Below are positions 49,738-57,827 of a DNA stretch of 64,000 bases, in pieces (the stretch's first letter is position 1; the number at the start of each line of letters is the position of its first letter). This stretch comes from CAYPFY01 sp964410105. GTDB lineage: Bacteria > Bacteroidota > Ignavibacteria > UBA10030 > SZUA-254. The notes beneath the pieces were generated by a model. That model was not told where the DNA came from and did no database searches. It saw only the letters and a list, made by a program, of their open reading frames with translations. The position numbers were made by a program, and so were the translations under genes. Location: NCBI GenBank assembly GCA_964410105.1, contig CAYPFY010000015.1, positions 24,120 through 88,119 of the forward strand. The letters run 5' to 3'.

Positions 49738-50955
49738 ATGAGGAAAATCTTCCTGATTCTGGTTTTTCTCGCAAAGTGCAACGTCGGGGCACAGCCTGTC
49801 CATCCCGGCGCCCAGGTTTTGGTTGAAAAATACCTCGACTCGCTTGCCCATAAACGGGTGGGCGTGGTTTGTAATCAGTCCTCCGTCCTTCCCAATGGTA
49901 CGCACCTGGTGGACACTCTTCTCTCACGGGGGGTGAATATTACTGCGCTTTTCGCTCCGGAACATGGCATTCGCGGCTCTTACGCAGCAGGCCAGAAGGT
50001 GGGGGACGAATATGACCATGGCATCCGGGTCTACTCGCTCTACGGCGGGACGAGAAAGCCCGCCCCCAACACGCTCGAGAATGTGGATGTTATCCTGTTT
50101 GATCTGCAGGATGCCGGGGCCCGGTTCTATACCTATACGACCACGATGGCCTACGTGATGATGGCTGCGGCCGAAAATTCGAAAAAATTCATTCTGCTGG
50201 ATCGTCCGAATCCGATAAATGCGAAGGATGTCGAGGGACCGGTGCTCGATCTGACGCTGATTTCGTTCGTGGGGTATTTCCCAATCCCGATCCGCTACGG
50301 ACTCACTCTCGGCGAGCTCGCTAGAATGTGCATCGGCGAGGGATTCATCAACCCCTCGACAGTCGATTTGATGGTGGTTCCGATGGAGGGGTGGACCCGC
50401 TCAATGTGGTACGACCAGACCGGGCTTCCCTGGATTCCTCCCTCGCCAAACATGAAGTCGCTCTCTACCGCGACTGTGTATCCCGGCACGTGTCTGTTTG
50501 AACCGACAAATATCTCGGAAGGCAGGGGGTCTCCAAAACCCTTTGAGTATATCGGCGCCCCGGGGCTGAATACTGCAAAGATTACCGGCAGACTGAACAA
50601 TTTAAAACTCCCGGGTGTGCGGTTCAGCCCGGTGGTCTTCACGCCTCTGCCCGATTCCGCTTCTGGCCTGGATCCCAAGTTTAAAGGGAAGCCGTGCCAG
50701 GGGGTCTATGTCCGCGTGACGGACCGGAATGCCTTCCGCCCGGTTATCACAGGTCTGATGATGCTGAAAGTTTTTCTGGGGATGTATCCCCATAAACTGC
50801 AGATCAAACAGGGGCTCCTGGATCATCTCGCGGGGGACGCGACAATTAGCGACAGGCTGATGAAGGGCACCCTTGAGAGGAATGTGCTGGAAAAATTCCG
50901 GTCACAATCCGATCTCTATTCCCAAATCCGGTCGAAATACCTTCTTTATAAGTGA
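49738..50955 (+). CDS. DUF1343 family exo-beta-N-acetylmuramidase (NamZ-like)
   Basis: A 405-residue protein with a signal peptide (about 1-18). It matches the DUF1343/NamZ family in length and motifs: GVVCNQSS, FAPEHGIRG, VYSLYGG, LFDLQDAGARFYTY, LDRPNP and the SEGRGSPKPFEYIGAP region. NamZ removes N-acetylmuramic acid from peptidoglycan fragments for recycling. It is 3 bp after the NUDIX gene and next to the M23 peptidase, so this is a cell-wall neighbourhood. Confidence 0.88.
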   Translation: MRKIFLILVFLAKCNVGAQPVHPGAQVLVEKYLDSLAHKRVGVVCNQSSVLPNGTHLVDTLLSRGVNITALFAPEHGIRGSYAAGQKVGDEYDHGIRVYSLYGGTRKPAPNTLENVDVILFDLQDAGARFYTYTTTMAYVMMAAAENSKKFILLDRPNPINAKDVEGPVLDLTLISFVGYFPIPIRYGLTLGELARMCIGEGFINPSTVDLMVVPMEGWTRSMWYDQTGLPWIPPSPNMKSLSTATVYPGTCLFEPTNISEGRGSPKPFEYIGAPGLNTAKITGRLNNLKLPGVRFSPVVFTPLPDSASGLDPKFKGKPCQGVYVRVTDRNAFRPVITGLMMLKVFLGMYPHKLQIKQGLLDHLAGDATISDRLMKGTLERNVLEKFRSQSDLYSQIRSKYLLYK

Positions 50956-50961
50956 TGTTTT

Positions 50962-50990
50962 TTGACATTCTCGCAGATTTTCATTATATT
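50962..50990 (+). promoter_or_regulatory. Strong predicted promoter of the M23-bactofilin-ATP synthase run
   Basis: TTGACA (50962-50967, perfect), 17 bp, TATATT (50985-50990). Predicted start near 50997, leader of about 32 nt to ATG 51029. The best sigma70-like promoter in the window. Confidence 0.7.
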
Positions 50991-51028
50991 TTCAGCCGTT
51001 TATTTGCGGTTGCGAATAAAATCAGACA

Positions 51029-51910
51029 ATGGAAAATGGTCGTGAACGGAAACAACATCGCCGGTACACCTTTATCATGGTGCCGGACGCTAAGTCTGAA
51101 GAAACTAGGACGGTCTCCGTCTCCCGCCCCATCCTTCTCGCAACTCTTATCACCGCTTTTCTCCTCCTGGTTGGCCTGATTCTCGCTGGCATCATGTATA
51201 CACCCATCGGAACGCACCTGGCCGCCCAAAATCCCGAACTGGTGAGACAGTACGGGAATCAAATCGCCGATATTCAGAAGCAGCTTAATCTGCTCGTCCA
51301 GGAGATCGATGTGCTACGCGCCTATAATGTGAGACTGCGTAAAGCGCTGGGCGAATCGCTTCCCGATAGTCTTGTTGCCGCAGCCCGCCAGGTGGATTCG
51401 ACTCTCGCGCAGAGATCGTTCAGTAAGACGCTCGCCGGTCCGTCAACTCCTCCTGCGACCGCCCCCTCCGTGTCGACAGGGGGATTCGCGAAGGCGACCC
51501 CCGCAGCCCAGCAGAACAATGAAGGTTTTGTGAAGAATCTGCCGATGATAGCTCCGACCGATGGGTTCGTAAGTCGTAAGTTTCAGCCTGATCAGCTCCA
51601 CTACGGGGTCGACCTGTCCGCCCGCGAGGGTACTCCGGTGATTGCCTCCGCCGACGGAAATGTCGTCTTCGCAGACTGGTCCTACGACGACGGGTTTACA
51701 ATCGTGGTCGCCCACGAAGAGGGGTTTACCACGGTTTATAAGCATAACAAGTCGCTCATGAAGCGTTCCGGGGAAGTGGTACGCCGCGGCGAGCTGATCG
51801 CCCTCCTCGGAAATACCGGGAAATCCAGTTCCGGTCCCCACCTCCACTTCGAAGTGTGGAAGGACGGCGTTGCACAAGATCCTAATAACTATTTACTGAA
51901 CGTCCAGTAA
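51029..51910 (+). CDS. M23-family peptidoglycan peptidase, membrane anchored
   Basis: A 293-residue protein with a basic cytosolic N-terminus, one TM helix (about 34-56), a coiled coil (about 75-107), a flexible linker and a C-terminal M23/LytM domain (about 175-290). Zinc ligands H191, D195 and the HLH pair H271/H273 are present, so it should be an active endopeptidase that cuts peptide cross-links. It leads the run into bactofilin and the ATP synthase genes; M23-bactofilin pairs control cell shape in several bacteria. Confidence 0.9.
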   Translation: MENGRERKQHRRYTFIMVPDAKSEETRTVSVSRPILLATLITAFLLLVGLILAGIMYTPIGTHLAAQNPELVRQYGNQIADIQKQLNLLVQEIDVLRAYNVRLRKALGESLPDSLVAAARQVDSTLAQRSFSKTLAGPSTPPATAPSVSTGGFAKATPAAQQNNEGFVKNLPMIAPTDGFVSRKFQPDQLHYGVDLSAREGTPVIASADGNVVFADWSYDDGFTIVVAHEEGFTTVYKHNKSLMKRSGEVVRRGELIALLGNTGKSSSGPHLHFEVWKDGVAQDPNNYLLNVQ

Positions 51911-51919
51911 AGGAGTCCT

Positions 51920-52318
51920 ATGGCGATGAAAGGCGAAGAAGGAACCGAACTCAATCTCATTACGGCAGGGACTGTGTTCGAAGGTAAACTCCGGACTCCC
52001 GGAAGTATCCGGGTCGATGGAAAGGTGTTGGGGGAAATCACCGCCACGCAGAATGTGTCTGTCGGCAACGGAGGCGACGTGGACGGGACGATTTCCGCGA
52101 AAAACGTCACGGTTGGCGGGAAGATCAAAGGATCGGTCTTCGCCCAGGAAAAACTGGTTTTTGAGGCAAAAGCAATGGTCCGCGGGGAGATTCGTACCGC
52201 GAAACTGGTAATCGATGAAGGGGCCGTCTTCGACGGAAAGTGTATGATGGCGGATTCCAAAGGTATGCCGTCTCCTCCCGGCCATAAGCCGGACGGGCCC
52301 CAGCCAGACCAGAAGTAA
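51920..52318 (+). CDS. Bactofilin
   Basis: A 132-residue polymer-forming cytoskeletal protein. The central right-handed beta-helix is visible as repeating hydrophobic/Gly units (LITAGTVFEGKLRTPGSIR, DGKVLGEITATQNVSVGNG, VDGTISAKNVTVGGKIKG). The termini are short and disordered, the latter proline-rich. It partners functionally with M23 peptidases in other bacteria; the two genes are 9 bp apart here. Confidence 0.92.
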   Translation: MAMKGEEGTELNLITAGTVFEGKLRTPGSIRVDGKVLGEITATQNVSVGNGGDVDGTISAKNVTVGGKIKGSVFAQEKLVFEAKAMVRGEIRTAKLVIDEGAVFDGKCMMADSKGMPSPPGHKPDGPQPDQK

Positions 52319-52325
52319 CGGCGAT

Positions 52326-52580
52326 GTGGTAGACCCGAAGGACGATAATTCGGGTTCCCCGGGGAGCACCCTGCGTACCCTCGCTCCCCTCCTTACAGCC
52401 GGCCTCCAATTGGCCGTGGCAGTGATTCTGTTTTTCTTCCTCGGCAGGTGGATCGACCAAAAACTTGACTCCGGCCCATGGATGATGCTGCTTTTCACCC
52501 TCGCCGGGGCAGGCGGCGGCCTCTATAAGTTCATCCGGACAGCTATCGATGTGGGGTCCGACCGTCCAAAAGACAAATGA
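52326..52580 (+). CDS. AtpI-like/ATPase_gene1 protein
   Basis: An 84-residue membrane protein with two TM helices (about 19-40 and 50-70; QLAVAVILFFFLGRWIDQKL) typical of the AtpI-Q family at the head of F-type ATP synthase operons, where it helps assemble the c-ring. The start is GTG 52326, because the overlapping ATG 52324 hits a stop at once. The stop overlaps the next gene as ATGA. Confidence 0.82.
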   Translation: MVDPKDDNSGSPGSTLRTLAPLLTAGLQLAVAVILFFFLGRWIDQKLDSGPWMMLLFTLAGAGGGLYKFIRTAIDVGSDRPKDK

Positions 52581-52954
52581 CTATCGACTGGAGCTTTCCC
52601 CGAAGGATTTTAATTACCTTCGCAGCTTCTGTGGGTCTCGCCGTCTACCCCCTGGCAGCCTATGGCTCGCCGAAGATGATGACCGGCGCTGTCTCGGGCG
52701 CCGTGCTTATGACGGCCAATGCCCTGTTCGGCTTCGCAGCGATTGAGCGGTCGTACGGTAAACCGGCCGCCGTTTTCTTCAGAAACGTTCTTGGCGGAAT
52801 GGTGATACGGCTCATGTCCCTGGCCGTTGCCCTGATCGCCCTTATCAAAGTGTTTGACGTGGATATCGGGGCGCTTCTGATCTCCGTCGGATTTTTTTAT
52901 GTGGTTTATCTGATTCTCGAAATCGTCTATATTCAGAAGAGATTTACTAAGTGA
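52577..52954 (+). CDS. Small membrane protein, ATP synthase subunit I-like
   Basis: A 125-residue protein with four TM helices (about 10-30, 36-55, 70-92, 97-118). Its size and place between AtpI and atpB are those of subunit-I-like proteins, which are poorly conserved in sequence. Start is ATG 52577 (ATGA overlap); the next gene begins with GTGA in its stop, so coupling continues. Confidence 0.7.
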   Translation: MTIDWSFPRRILITFAASVGLAVYPLAAYGSPKMMTGAVSGAVLMTANALFGFAAIERSYGKPAAVFFRNVLGGMVIRLMSLAVALIALIKVFDVDIGALLISVGFFYVVYLILEIVYIQKRFTK

Positions 52955-53826
52955 CTGTCATCGTTCAGGAAGCGGCCGAAGCTGCCCAGCACCATGGGGA
53001 AGAGGGTGGAAATATGTTCACCAGCCTCTTCGAACATGCTCATGACTCCCGCTTTATCGATGTTCCGTTTATCGGGGAGGTTCGTCTCCCGCAGTTTGCC
53101 CCGGTGCATATCGCCGGCCTGACGGTAGATTTTTCCATCACGAAGCATGTGGTCTTTCTCTGGCTCGCAGCTTTTCTGGTCCTTGTGGTTTCTCTTGCCG
53201 CCGCACGGAGGAATCGCTCCTCACGCTTCCCGACCGGCGTGGGCAATTTTCTCGAGGCGATAGTCCTTTTTATCCGGGATGAGATCGCGCTTCCTAATAT
53301 GGGGAAGGGGGGACTGCGCTACGTTCCCTACCTTCTGACGACGTTTTTCTTCATTCTGACCATGAATCTGCTGGGCCTTATCCCTTATGGCGCAACTCCT
53401 ACGGGGAATGTGAATGTGACAGCCGGTCTGGCGATTATTGCGTTCATCATGATTCAGATGGCAGCGGTACGGGCGCAGGGGCTCGGCCACTATTTCGCCC
53501 ATCTTACCGGAGGGGTCCACTGGGCGCTCTGGCCCATCATGATCCCGATTGAAATCATCGGGCTTTTCACGAAACCGTTCGCCCTCTGTATCAGGCTTTT
53601 CGCCAACATGACTGCGGGACATCTGGTGATTATTTCTCTTATTGGAATGATTTTCTTTTTCCGGTCCTATCTGATCGCACCCGTCCCGACGGCGTTTGCC
53701 GTCGGCATCAATATGCTCGAATTGTTCGTGGCTCTCCTTCAGGCCTATATTTTTACGATGCTGACGTCGCTTTTTATGGGCTTCGGCATCCAGGCGGGCC
53801 ACGACGAAAGTCATGATTCTCACTGA
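52951..53826 (+). CDS. atpB: F-type ATP synthase subunit a
   Basis: A 291-residue membrane subunit with at least five TM helices, forming the proton half-channels. The essential Arg lies in KPFALCIRLFANMTAGHL; other marks are MNLLGLIPYG and the His/Asp-rich N-terminus (HHGEEGG). It starts with GTG 52951 inside the previous stop (GTGA). Confidence 0.93.
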   Translation: MTVIVQEAAEAAQHHGEEGGNMFTSLFEHAHDSRFIDVPFIGEVRLPQFAPVHIAGLTVDFSITKHVVFLWLAAFLVLVVSLAAARRNRSSRFPTGVGNFLEAIVLFIRDEIALPNMGKGGLRYVPYLLTTFFFILTMNLLGLIPYGATPTGNVNVTAGLAIIAFIMIQMAAVRAQGLGHYFAHLTGGVHWALWPIMIPIEIIGLFTKPFALCIRLFANMTAGHLVIISLIGMIFFFRSYLIAPVPTAFAVGINMLELFVALLQAYIFTMLTSLFMGFGIQAGHDESHDSH

Positions 53827-53857
53827 AACCTATCTCACACTATAGAGGAGCTTTACA

Positions 53858-54085
53858 ATGGATCCAAAACTTTTCGCTTTCCTGAGCGCAGGTCTCGGCG
53901 CCGGCCTGACTGTCATCGGGGCCGGTCTCGGCATCGGTAAACTTGCCGCCGCCGCCATGGACGCCAGCGGCCGCCAGCCCGAAGCCGTCGGCCCGATCCG
54001 TATATCCATGATCGTCGCCGCCGCCCTCATCGAAGGGGTGACGCTGTTTGCGCTCGTTATCTGCATTCTGCTGGCGCTGAAATAA
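53858..54085 (+). CDS. atpE: F-type ATP synthase subunit c
   Basis: A 75-residue hairpin of two TM helices with the polar loop GRQPE. The ion-binding carboxylate is E59 in AAALIEGVTLF. The residue after it is Gly, and no Gln of the sodium-binding set is seen in helix 1, so the ring is expected to carry protons. A GAGGAG Shine-Dalgarno precedes the ATG. Confidence 0.95.
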   Translation: MDPKLFAFLSAGLGAGLTVIGAGLGIGKLAAAAMDASGRQPEAVGPIRISMIVAAALIEGVTLFALVICILLALK

Positions 54086-54116
54086 CCTTCATGTATCGGA
54101 ATTTTCTGGAGATCCC

Positions 54117-54593
54117 ATGCTAGATCCTAATCCGGGTCTCATGATCTGGACGATAATTACGTTTCTCGCGCTGCTCGTAATTTTAAAAAAGTTCGCGTGG
54201 AAACCCCTCCTGGAAGGGCTGCAGCGGCGCGAGGAATCAGTCCGCCATGCGATCGAACAGGCTGAACGCGCCCGCCAAGAAGCGGAAAAAATCCTCGAAG
54301 AGAACCGGCGGCAGCTCGAACGCGCCGAGCAGGAAGGACACCGGATTCTCGCCGAACACCGCACTCTGGGCGAAAAGCTGAAATCCGAAATCGTGGAAAA
54401 AGCCCACGAACAGTCGCGCCATATGCTGGAACAGGCGAAGATGGAGATTTCACGGGAGAAGGATTCCGCCCTTGCCCAGCTTCGGGAAGAGGTCGCAAGC
54501 CTCGCGATCGGCGCCGCCGGCAAAATTCTCGATGAGACGCTCGACGAGAAGAAACACCGGAAGATCGTCGACGCCTATCTGAAGGAATTGTAG
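54117..54593 (+). CDS. atpF: F-type ATP synthase subunit b
   Basis: A 158-residue peripheral-stalk subunit: one N-terminal TM helix (about 6-25, GLMIWTIITFLALLVIL), then a long charged coiled coil. The family PLLEGLQRREESVRHAIEQA segment lies just after the TM. It starts at ATG 54117; the delta gene follows directly. Confidence 0.94.
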   Translation: MLDPNPGLMIWTIITFLALLVILKKFAWKPLLEGLQRREESVRHAIEQAERARQEAEKILEENRRQLERAEQEGHRILAEHRTLGEKLKSEIVEKAHEQSRHMLEQAKMEISREKDSALAQLREEVASLAIGAAGKILDETLDEKKHRKIVDAYLKEL

Positions 54594-55136
54594 ATGCCCG
54601 AGTCCAGAACAGCACGGCGCTACGCTCTCGCCGCGCTCAGCGTGGCCGAGGAGATTGATGCGGTCGATGCCGTGAGCAAGGATTTTGAGTTCATCGAATC
54701 GATGATCAGAAAAATCCATGATTTCCGGGTGTTCCTGCTGAGCCCCGTCATTAATACCGAGAAGAAGAAAACCGTCCTTACGAGCCTTTTGTCTAAAAGG
54801 GTGAGCGACCTGACGTTTAGGTTTGTTCTGTTCCTCGCCTCGAAGGGACGGGAAAATCTTCTCGAGGATATTTTTACGGAATTTTACCGCCTGAGGGACG
54901 ACCGCAGGGGTATCCTCCACGCCGAGACCCGCACCGCATCCCCCTTTACGGACGCGCAGGAGAAAGAGCTTCTCAGTTATCTTCAGAAGATTACGAAGAA
55001 GAAGGTCCGCCTTAGTTTTGTCTCCGATCCGTCGCTCAAAGGAGGGTTTACCGTCCGTTACGGCGATACGGTTCTCGATGCCAGCGTGCGCCACCAGCTG
55101 CAGGTGCTCGAACGAAAGTTTTCCGAAGCCTCATGA
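54594..55136 (+). CDS. atpH: F-type ATP synthase subunit delta
   Basis: A 180-residue delta/OSCP subunit that links the stalk to F1. The helical N-domain begins ARRYALAALSVAEE, and the C-domain carries KGGFTVRYGDTVLDASVRHQL, typical of the family. It begins on the base after the atpF stop. Confidence 0.93.
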   Translation: MPESRTARRYALAALSVAEEIDAVDAVSKDFEFIESMIRKIHDFRVFLLSPVINTEKKKTVLTSLLSKRVSDLTFRFVLFLASKGRENLLEDIFTEFYRLRDDRRGILHAETRTASPFTDAQEKELLSYLQKITKKKVRLSFVSDPSLKGGFTVRYGDTVLDASVRHQLQVLERKFSEAS

Positions 55137-55162
55137 ATTATTAAGCCTTTAAGGAAAAAGAA

Positions 55163-56710
55163 ATGCCCGAAATCAGACCGGATGAAGTGTCCGCAATTTT
55201 ACGAAAACAACTGTCCGGCTTCGAGAAGGAAGTCGATGTCTACGACGTCGGCACCGTTCTCCAGGTCGGTGATGGGATCGCCCGCGTCTACGGCCTTTCC
55301 AAAGCGATGTCGAGCGAGCTTGTCGAGTTTCCCAACGACGTGTTCGGGATGGTCCTGAATCTCGAAGAGGATAACGTCGGCTGCGTTCTCTTCGGCGAAA
55401 GTACTCTCATCAAGGAGGGGGATACGGTCAAACGGACGGGACGTGTCGCTTCAATGCCCGTCGGTGAAGAGATGCTGGGCCGCGTGATTAATCCCCTCGG
55501 CCAGCCGGTCGACGGCCGCGGTCCCGTCGCAACGAAGAAGTTTTTGCCCCTCGAACGTAAGGCTCTCGGAGTGATCCAGCGCCAGCCGGTGAAAGAGCCC
55601 CTGCAAACTGGGATCAAGGCCGTCGATGGGATGATCCCCATAGGGCGCGGCCAGCGAGAGCTTATTATCGGCGACCGGCAAACGGGCAAAACCGCCGTGG
55701 CTATCGACGCGATTATCAATCAGAAGTTTACTCATACGGCCGAGGCCGCCAAACTAGGTATTAACCCGATGTTCTGTATTTATGTGGCGATTGGCCAGAA
55801 GGGCTCGACGGTCGCACAGGTGGTGGCAAAACTAGAAGAGTACGGGGCGATGGAGTATACGACGGTGATTACCGCCACCGCCAGCGACCCTTCCCCCATG
55901 CAGTTCATCGCTCCCTATGCCGGCGCTACCCTGGGAGAATATTTCCGGGACAGCAAACGCCACGCTCTTGTGATTTATGACGATCTTTCAAAACATGCGC
56001 AGGCGTACCGGCAGGTTTCGCTGTTGCTTAGGCGTCCGCCGGGCCGCGAGGCCTATCCCGGCGATGTGTTTTATCTGCACTCGCGCCTGCTCGAAAGGGC
56101 CTCCAAACTCTCGGAAAGCCTCGGGGGAGGAAGCCTTACAGCCCTCCCCGTGATTGAAACGCAGGCAGGCGACGTGTCGGCCTATATCCCGACAAATGTT
56201 ATTTCGATTACCGACGGGCAGATTTATCTCGAGCCCGGCCTCTTTAACTCGGGGGTCCGCCCGGCGATCAATGTCGGTATCTCCGTGTCAAGGGTCGGCG
56301 GCAATGCCCAGATCAAGGCGATGAAGAAGGTGGCAGGCCGCCTCCGGCTCGACCTAGCCCAGTACCGGGAGCTTGAAGCGTTCGCGAAGTTCGGCTCCGA
56401 TCTCGACAAAGCGACGCAACAGCAGCTGCGTCGCGGTTCACGGCTTGTTGAATTGCTGAAGCAGGGTCAGTATGTGCCTATGCCCGTCGAATCCCAGGTG
56501 GTAAGCATTTTTATGGGGACGAACGGCTACCTCGACGAGATTCCGCTCGACCAGGTGGGCCGCTTCGAGCGGGAACTTCTTGAGATGATGCAGCTCAAAT
56601 ACTCCGATATTCTTAAGGAAATCGTCGAGAAGAAGGATCTCGGCGAAAATCTCCAGCAGAAACTTCATCAGGTCGCCAAGGAGTTTTCTTCAACGTTTAA
56701 GGTTCCCTGA
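55163..56710 (+). CDS. atpA: F-type ATP synthase subunit alpha
   Basis: A 515-residue regulatory nucleotide-binding subunit. The Walker A is GDRQTGKT, Walker B is HALVIYDDLSKHA, and the SLLLRRPPGREAYPGDVFYLHSRLLERA stretch (split across two blades) is diagnostic of alpha. Expected neighbours beta and epsilon are absent after gamma, so they must be elsewhere, as in many Bacteroidota/Chlorobiota. Confidence 0.97.
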   Translation: MPEIRPDEVSAILRKQLSGFEKEVDVYDVGTVLQVGDGIARVYGLSKAMSSELVEFPNDVFGMVLNLEEDNVGCVLFGESTLIKEGDTVKRTGRVASMPVGEEMLGRVINPLGQPVDGRGPVATKKFLPLERKALGVIQRQPVKEPLQTGIKAVDGMIPIGRGQRELIIGDRQTGKTAVAIDAIINQKFTHTAEAAKLGINPMFCIYVAIGQKGSTVAQVVAKLEEYGAMEYTTVITATASDPSPMQFIAPYAGATLGEYFRDSKRHALVIYDDLSKHAQAYRQVSLLLRRPPGREAYPGDVFYLHSRLLERASKLSESLGGGSLTALPVIETQAGDVSAYIPTNVISITDGQIYLEPGLFNSGVRPAINVGISVSRVGGNAQIKAMKKVAGRLRLDLAQYRELEAFAKFGSDLDKATQQQLRRGSRLVELLKQGQYVPMPVESQVVSIFMGTNGYLDEIPLDQVGRFERELLEMMQLKYSDILKEIVEKKDLGENLQQKLHQVAKEFSSTFKVP

Positions 56711-56711
56711 C

Positions 56712-57605
56712 ATGGCCACCCTGAGGGAGATCCGCCGCCGCATCGGGGGTGTGAAAAGTACTCAGAAGATTACGAAGGCGATGAAGATGGTGGCCGCCGC
56801 AAAACTGCGCCGGGCCCAGGACTCTGTGTTCGCGGCACGCCCCTACTCGCGCAAGATGAAGGAGCTTCTGCAAAATCTCGCCGCAAAGGTGGATGTCTCC
56901 GCCAGTCCGCTGTTCACCTCTCTCCCGGTTGACTCTGTCGCGCTTATCGTGGTGACGAGCGACCGTGGCCTGTGCGGCGCGTTTAATTCGAATATCATCC
57001 GTGCGGCAACTGCACACGTGTCGGCGAACTACAGCTCGCTCGCTTCGAATGGGAAACTCTCGATCCTTGCCGTCGGACGAAAGGGAGGGGATTTTTTTCA
57101 GAAAAACGACTATAAAGTTGCGGCAAAGCATCTGGGGGTTTTCACCCCGCTCGTTTTTGAGAACGCCCAGAAGATAGCCCGCGAGGCGATCGCGATGTTT
57201 TTATCGGGAAAGGTCCAGAAGATTGAACTGGTCTATAACGAGTTCAAATCGATCATCCAGCAAAGGGTCGTGATCGAACAGTTTTTGCCGATCCCGCCGA
57301 TAAAACCCAACGCTGAGCCCGCCGGCCGAATCACTCCCATCGACTATATCTACGAGCCGTCAAGCGAAGCGATTATTTCCGCCCTTGCCCCTCTGCACCT
57401 GAATTTCCAGATCTGGCGGGCTCTTCTCGAATCGAATGCCGCCGAACAGGGAGCCCGGATGTCCGCGATGGATAACGCGACGACGAATGCCTCTGATCTT
57501 ATCCGCGATTTGCAGCTGTCGTATAATAAAGCCCGCCAAGCTTCTATTACGAAGGAACTGCTCGAAATCGTGAGCGGCGCCGAGGCTCTGAAAGCCGCAG
57601 GATAA
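56712..57605 (+). CDS. atpG: F-type ATP synthase subunit gamma
   Basis: A 297-residue central-shaft subunit. The N-terminal helix (REIRRRIGGVKSTQKITKAM), DRGLCGAFN and the C-terminal helix with MDNATTNASDLI are all typical. It is the last plus-strand gene of the run, 1 bp after atpA. No terminator is evident just after it. Confidence 0.96.
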   Translation: MATLREIRRRIGGVKSTQKITKAMKMVAAAKLRRAQDSVFAARPYSRKMKELLQNLAAKVDVSASPLFTSLPVDSVALIVVTSDRGLCGAFNSNIIRAATAHVSANYSSLASNGKLSILAVGRKGGDFFQKNDYKVAAKHLGVFTPLVFENAQKIAREAIAMFLSGKVQKIELVYNEFKSIIQQRVVIEQFLPIPPIKPNAEPAGRITPIDYIYEPSSEAIISALAPLHLNFQIWRALLESNAAEQGARMSAMDNATTNASDLIRDLQLSYNKARQASITKELLEIVSGAEALKAAG

Positions 57606-57635
57606 CGCCTCACCGGTTGGGTACTTACCCTCCTA

Positions 57636-57827
57636 CTATCTCAGCATTTTCTTTACGTCACTGTACCCTTCAGTCTGCAGCGTGTAGAGGTATATGCCTG
57701 CAGGGAATTCTGACGCGCCGAGTATCTCCTGTTGTTCTCCAGCCCGATGCATCCTTTTAGTATGGCTCCCCTCCTCCCAGCGTGCACCGATTCTAGCCTC
57801 TTCAGAGCCTTTGATGCGTGAATTCAT
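57636..57827 (-). pseudogene. Remnant of a type IX sorting domain
   Basis: The last ~27 codons (57720-57636) read GASEFPAGIYLYTLQTEGYS then DVKKMLR, the typical end of a sorting domain (SGVYTYRL...KKMMLIK), but the expected NPFNP core and upstream domain are missing and the preceding ~35 residues are unrelated. The frame starts by an ATGA overlap with the 57824 gene, but I read it as a decayed cargo end rather than a gene. Confidence 0.55.
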
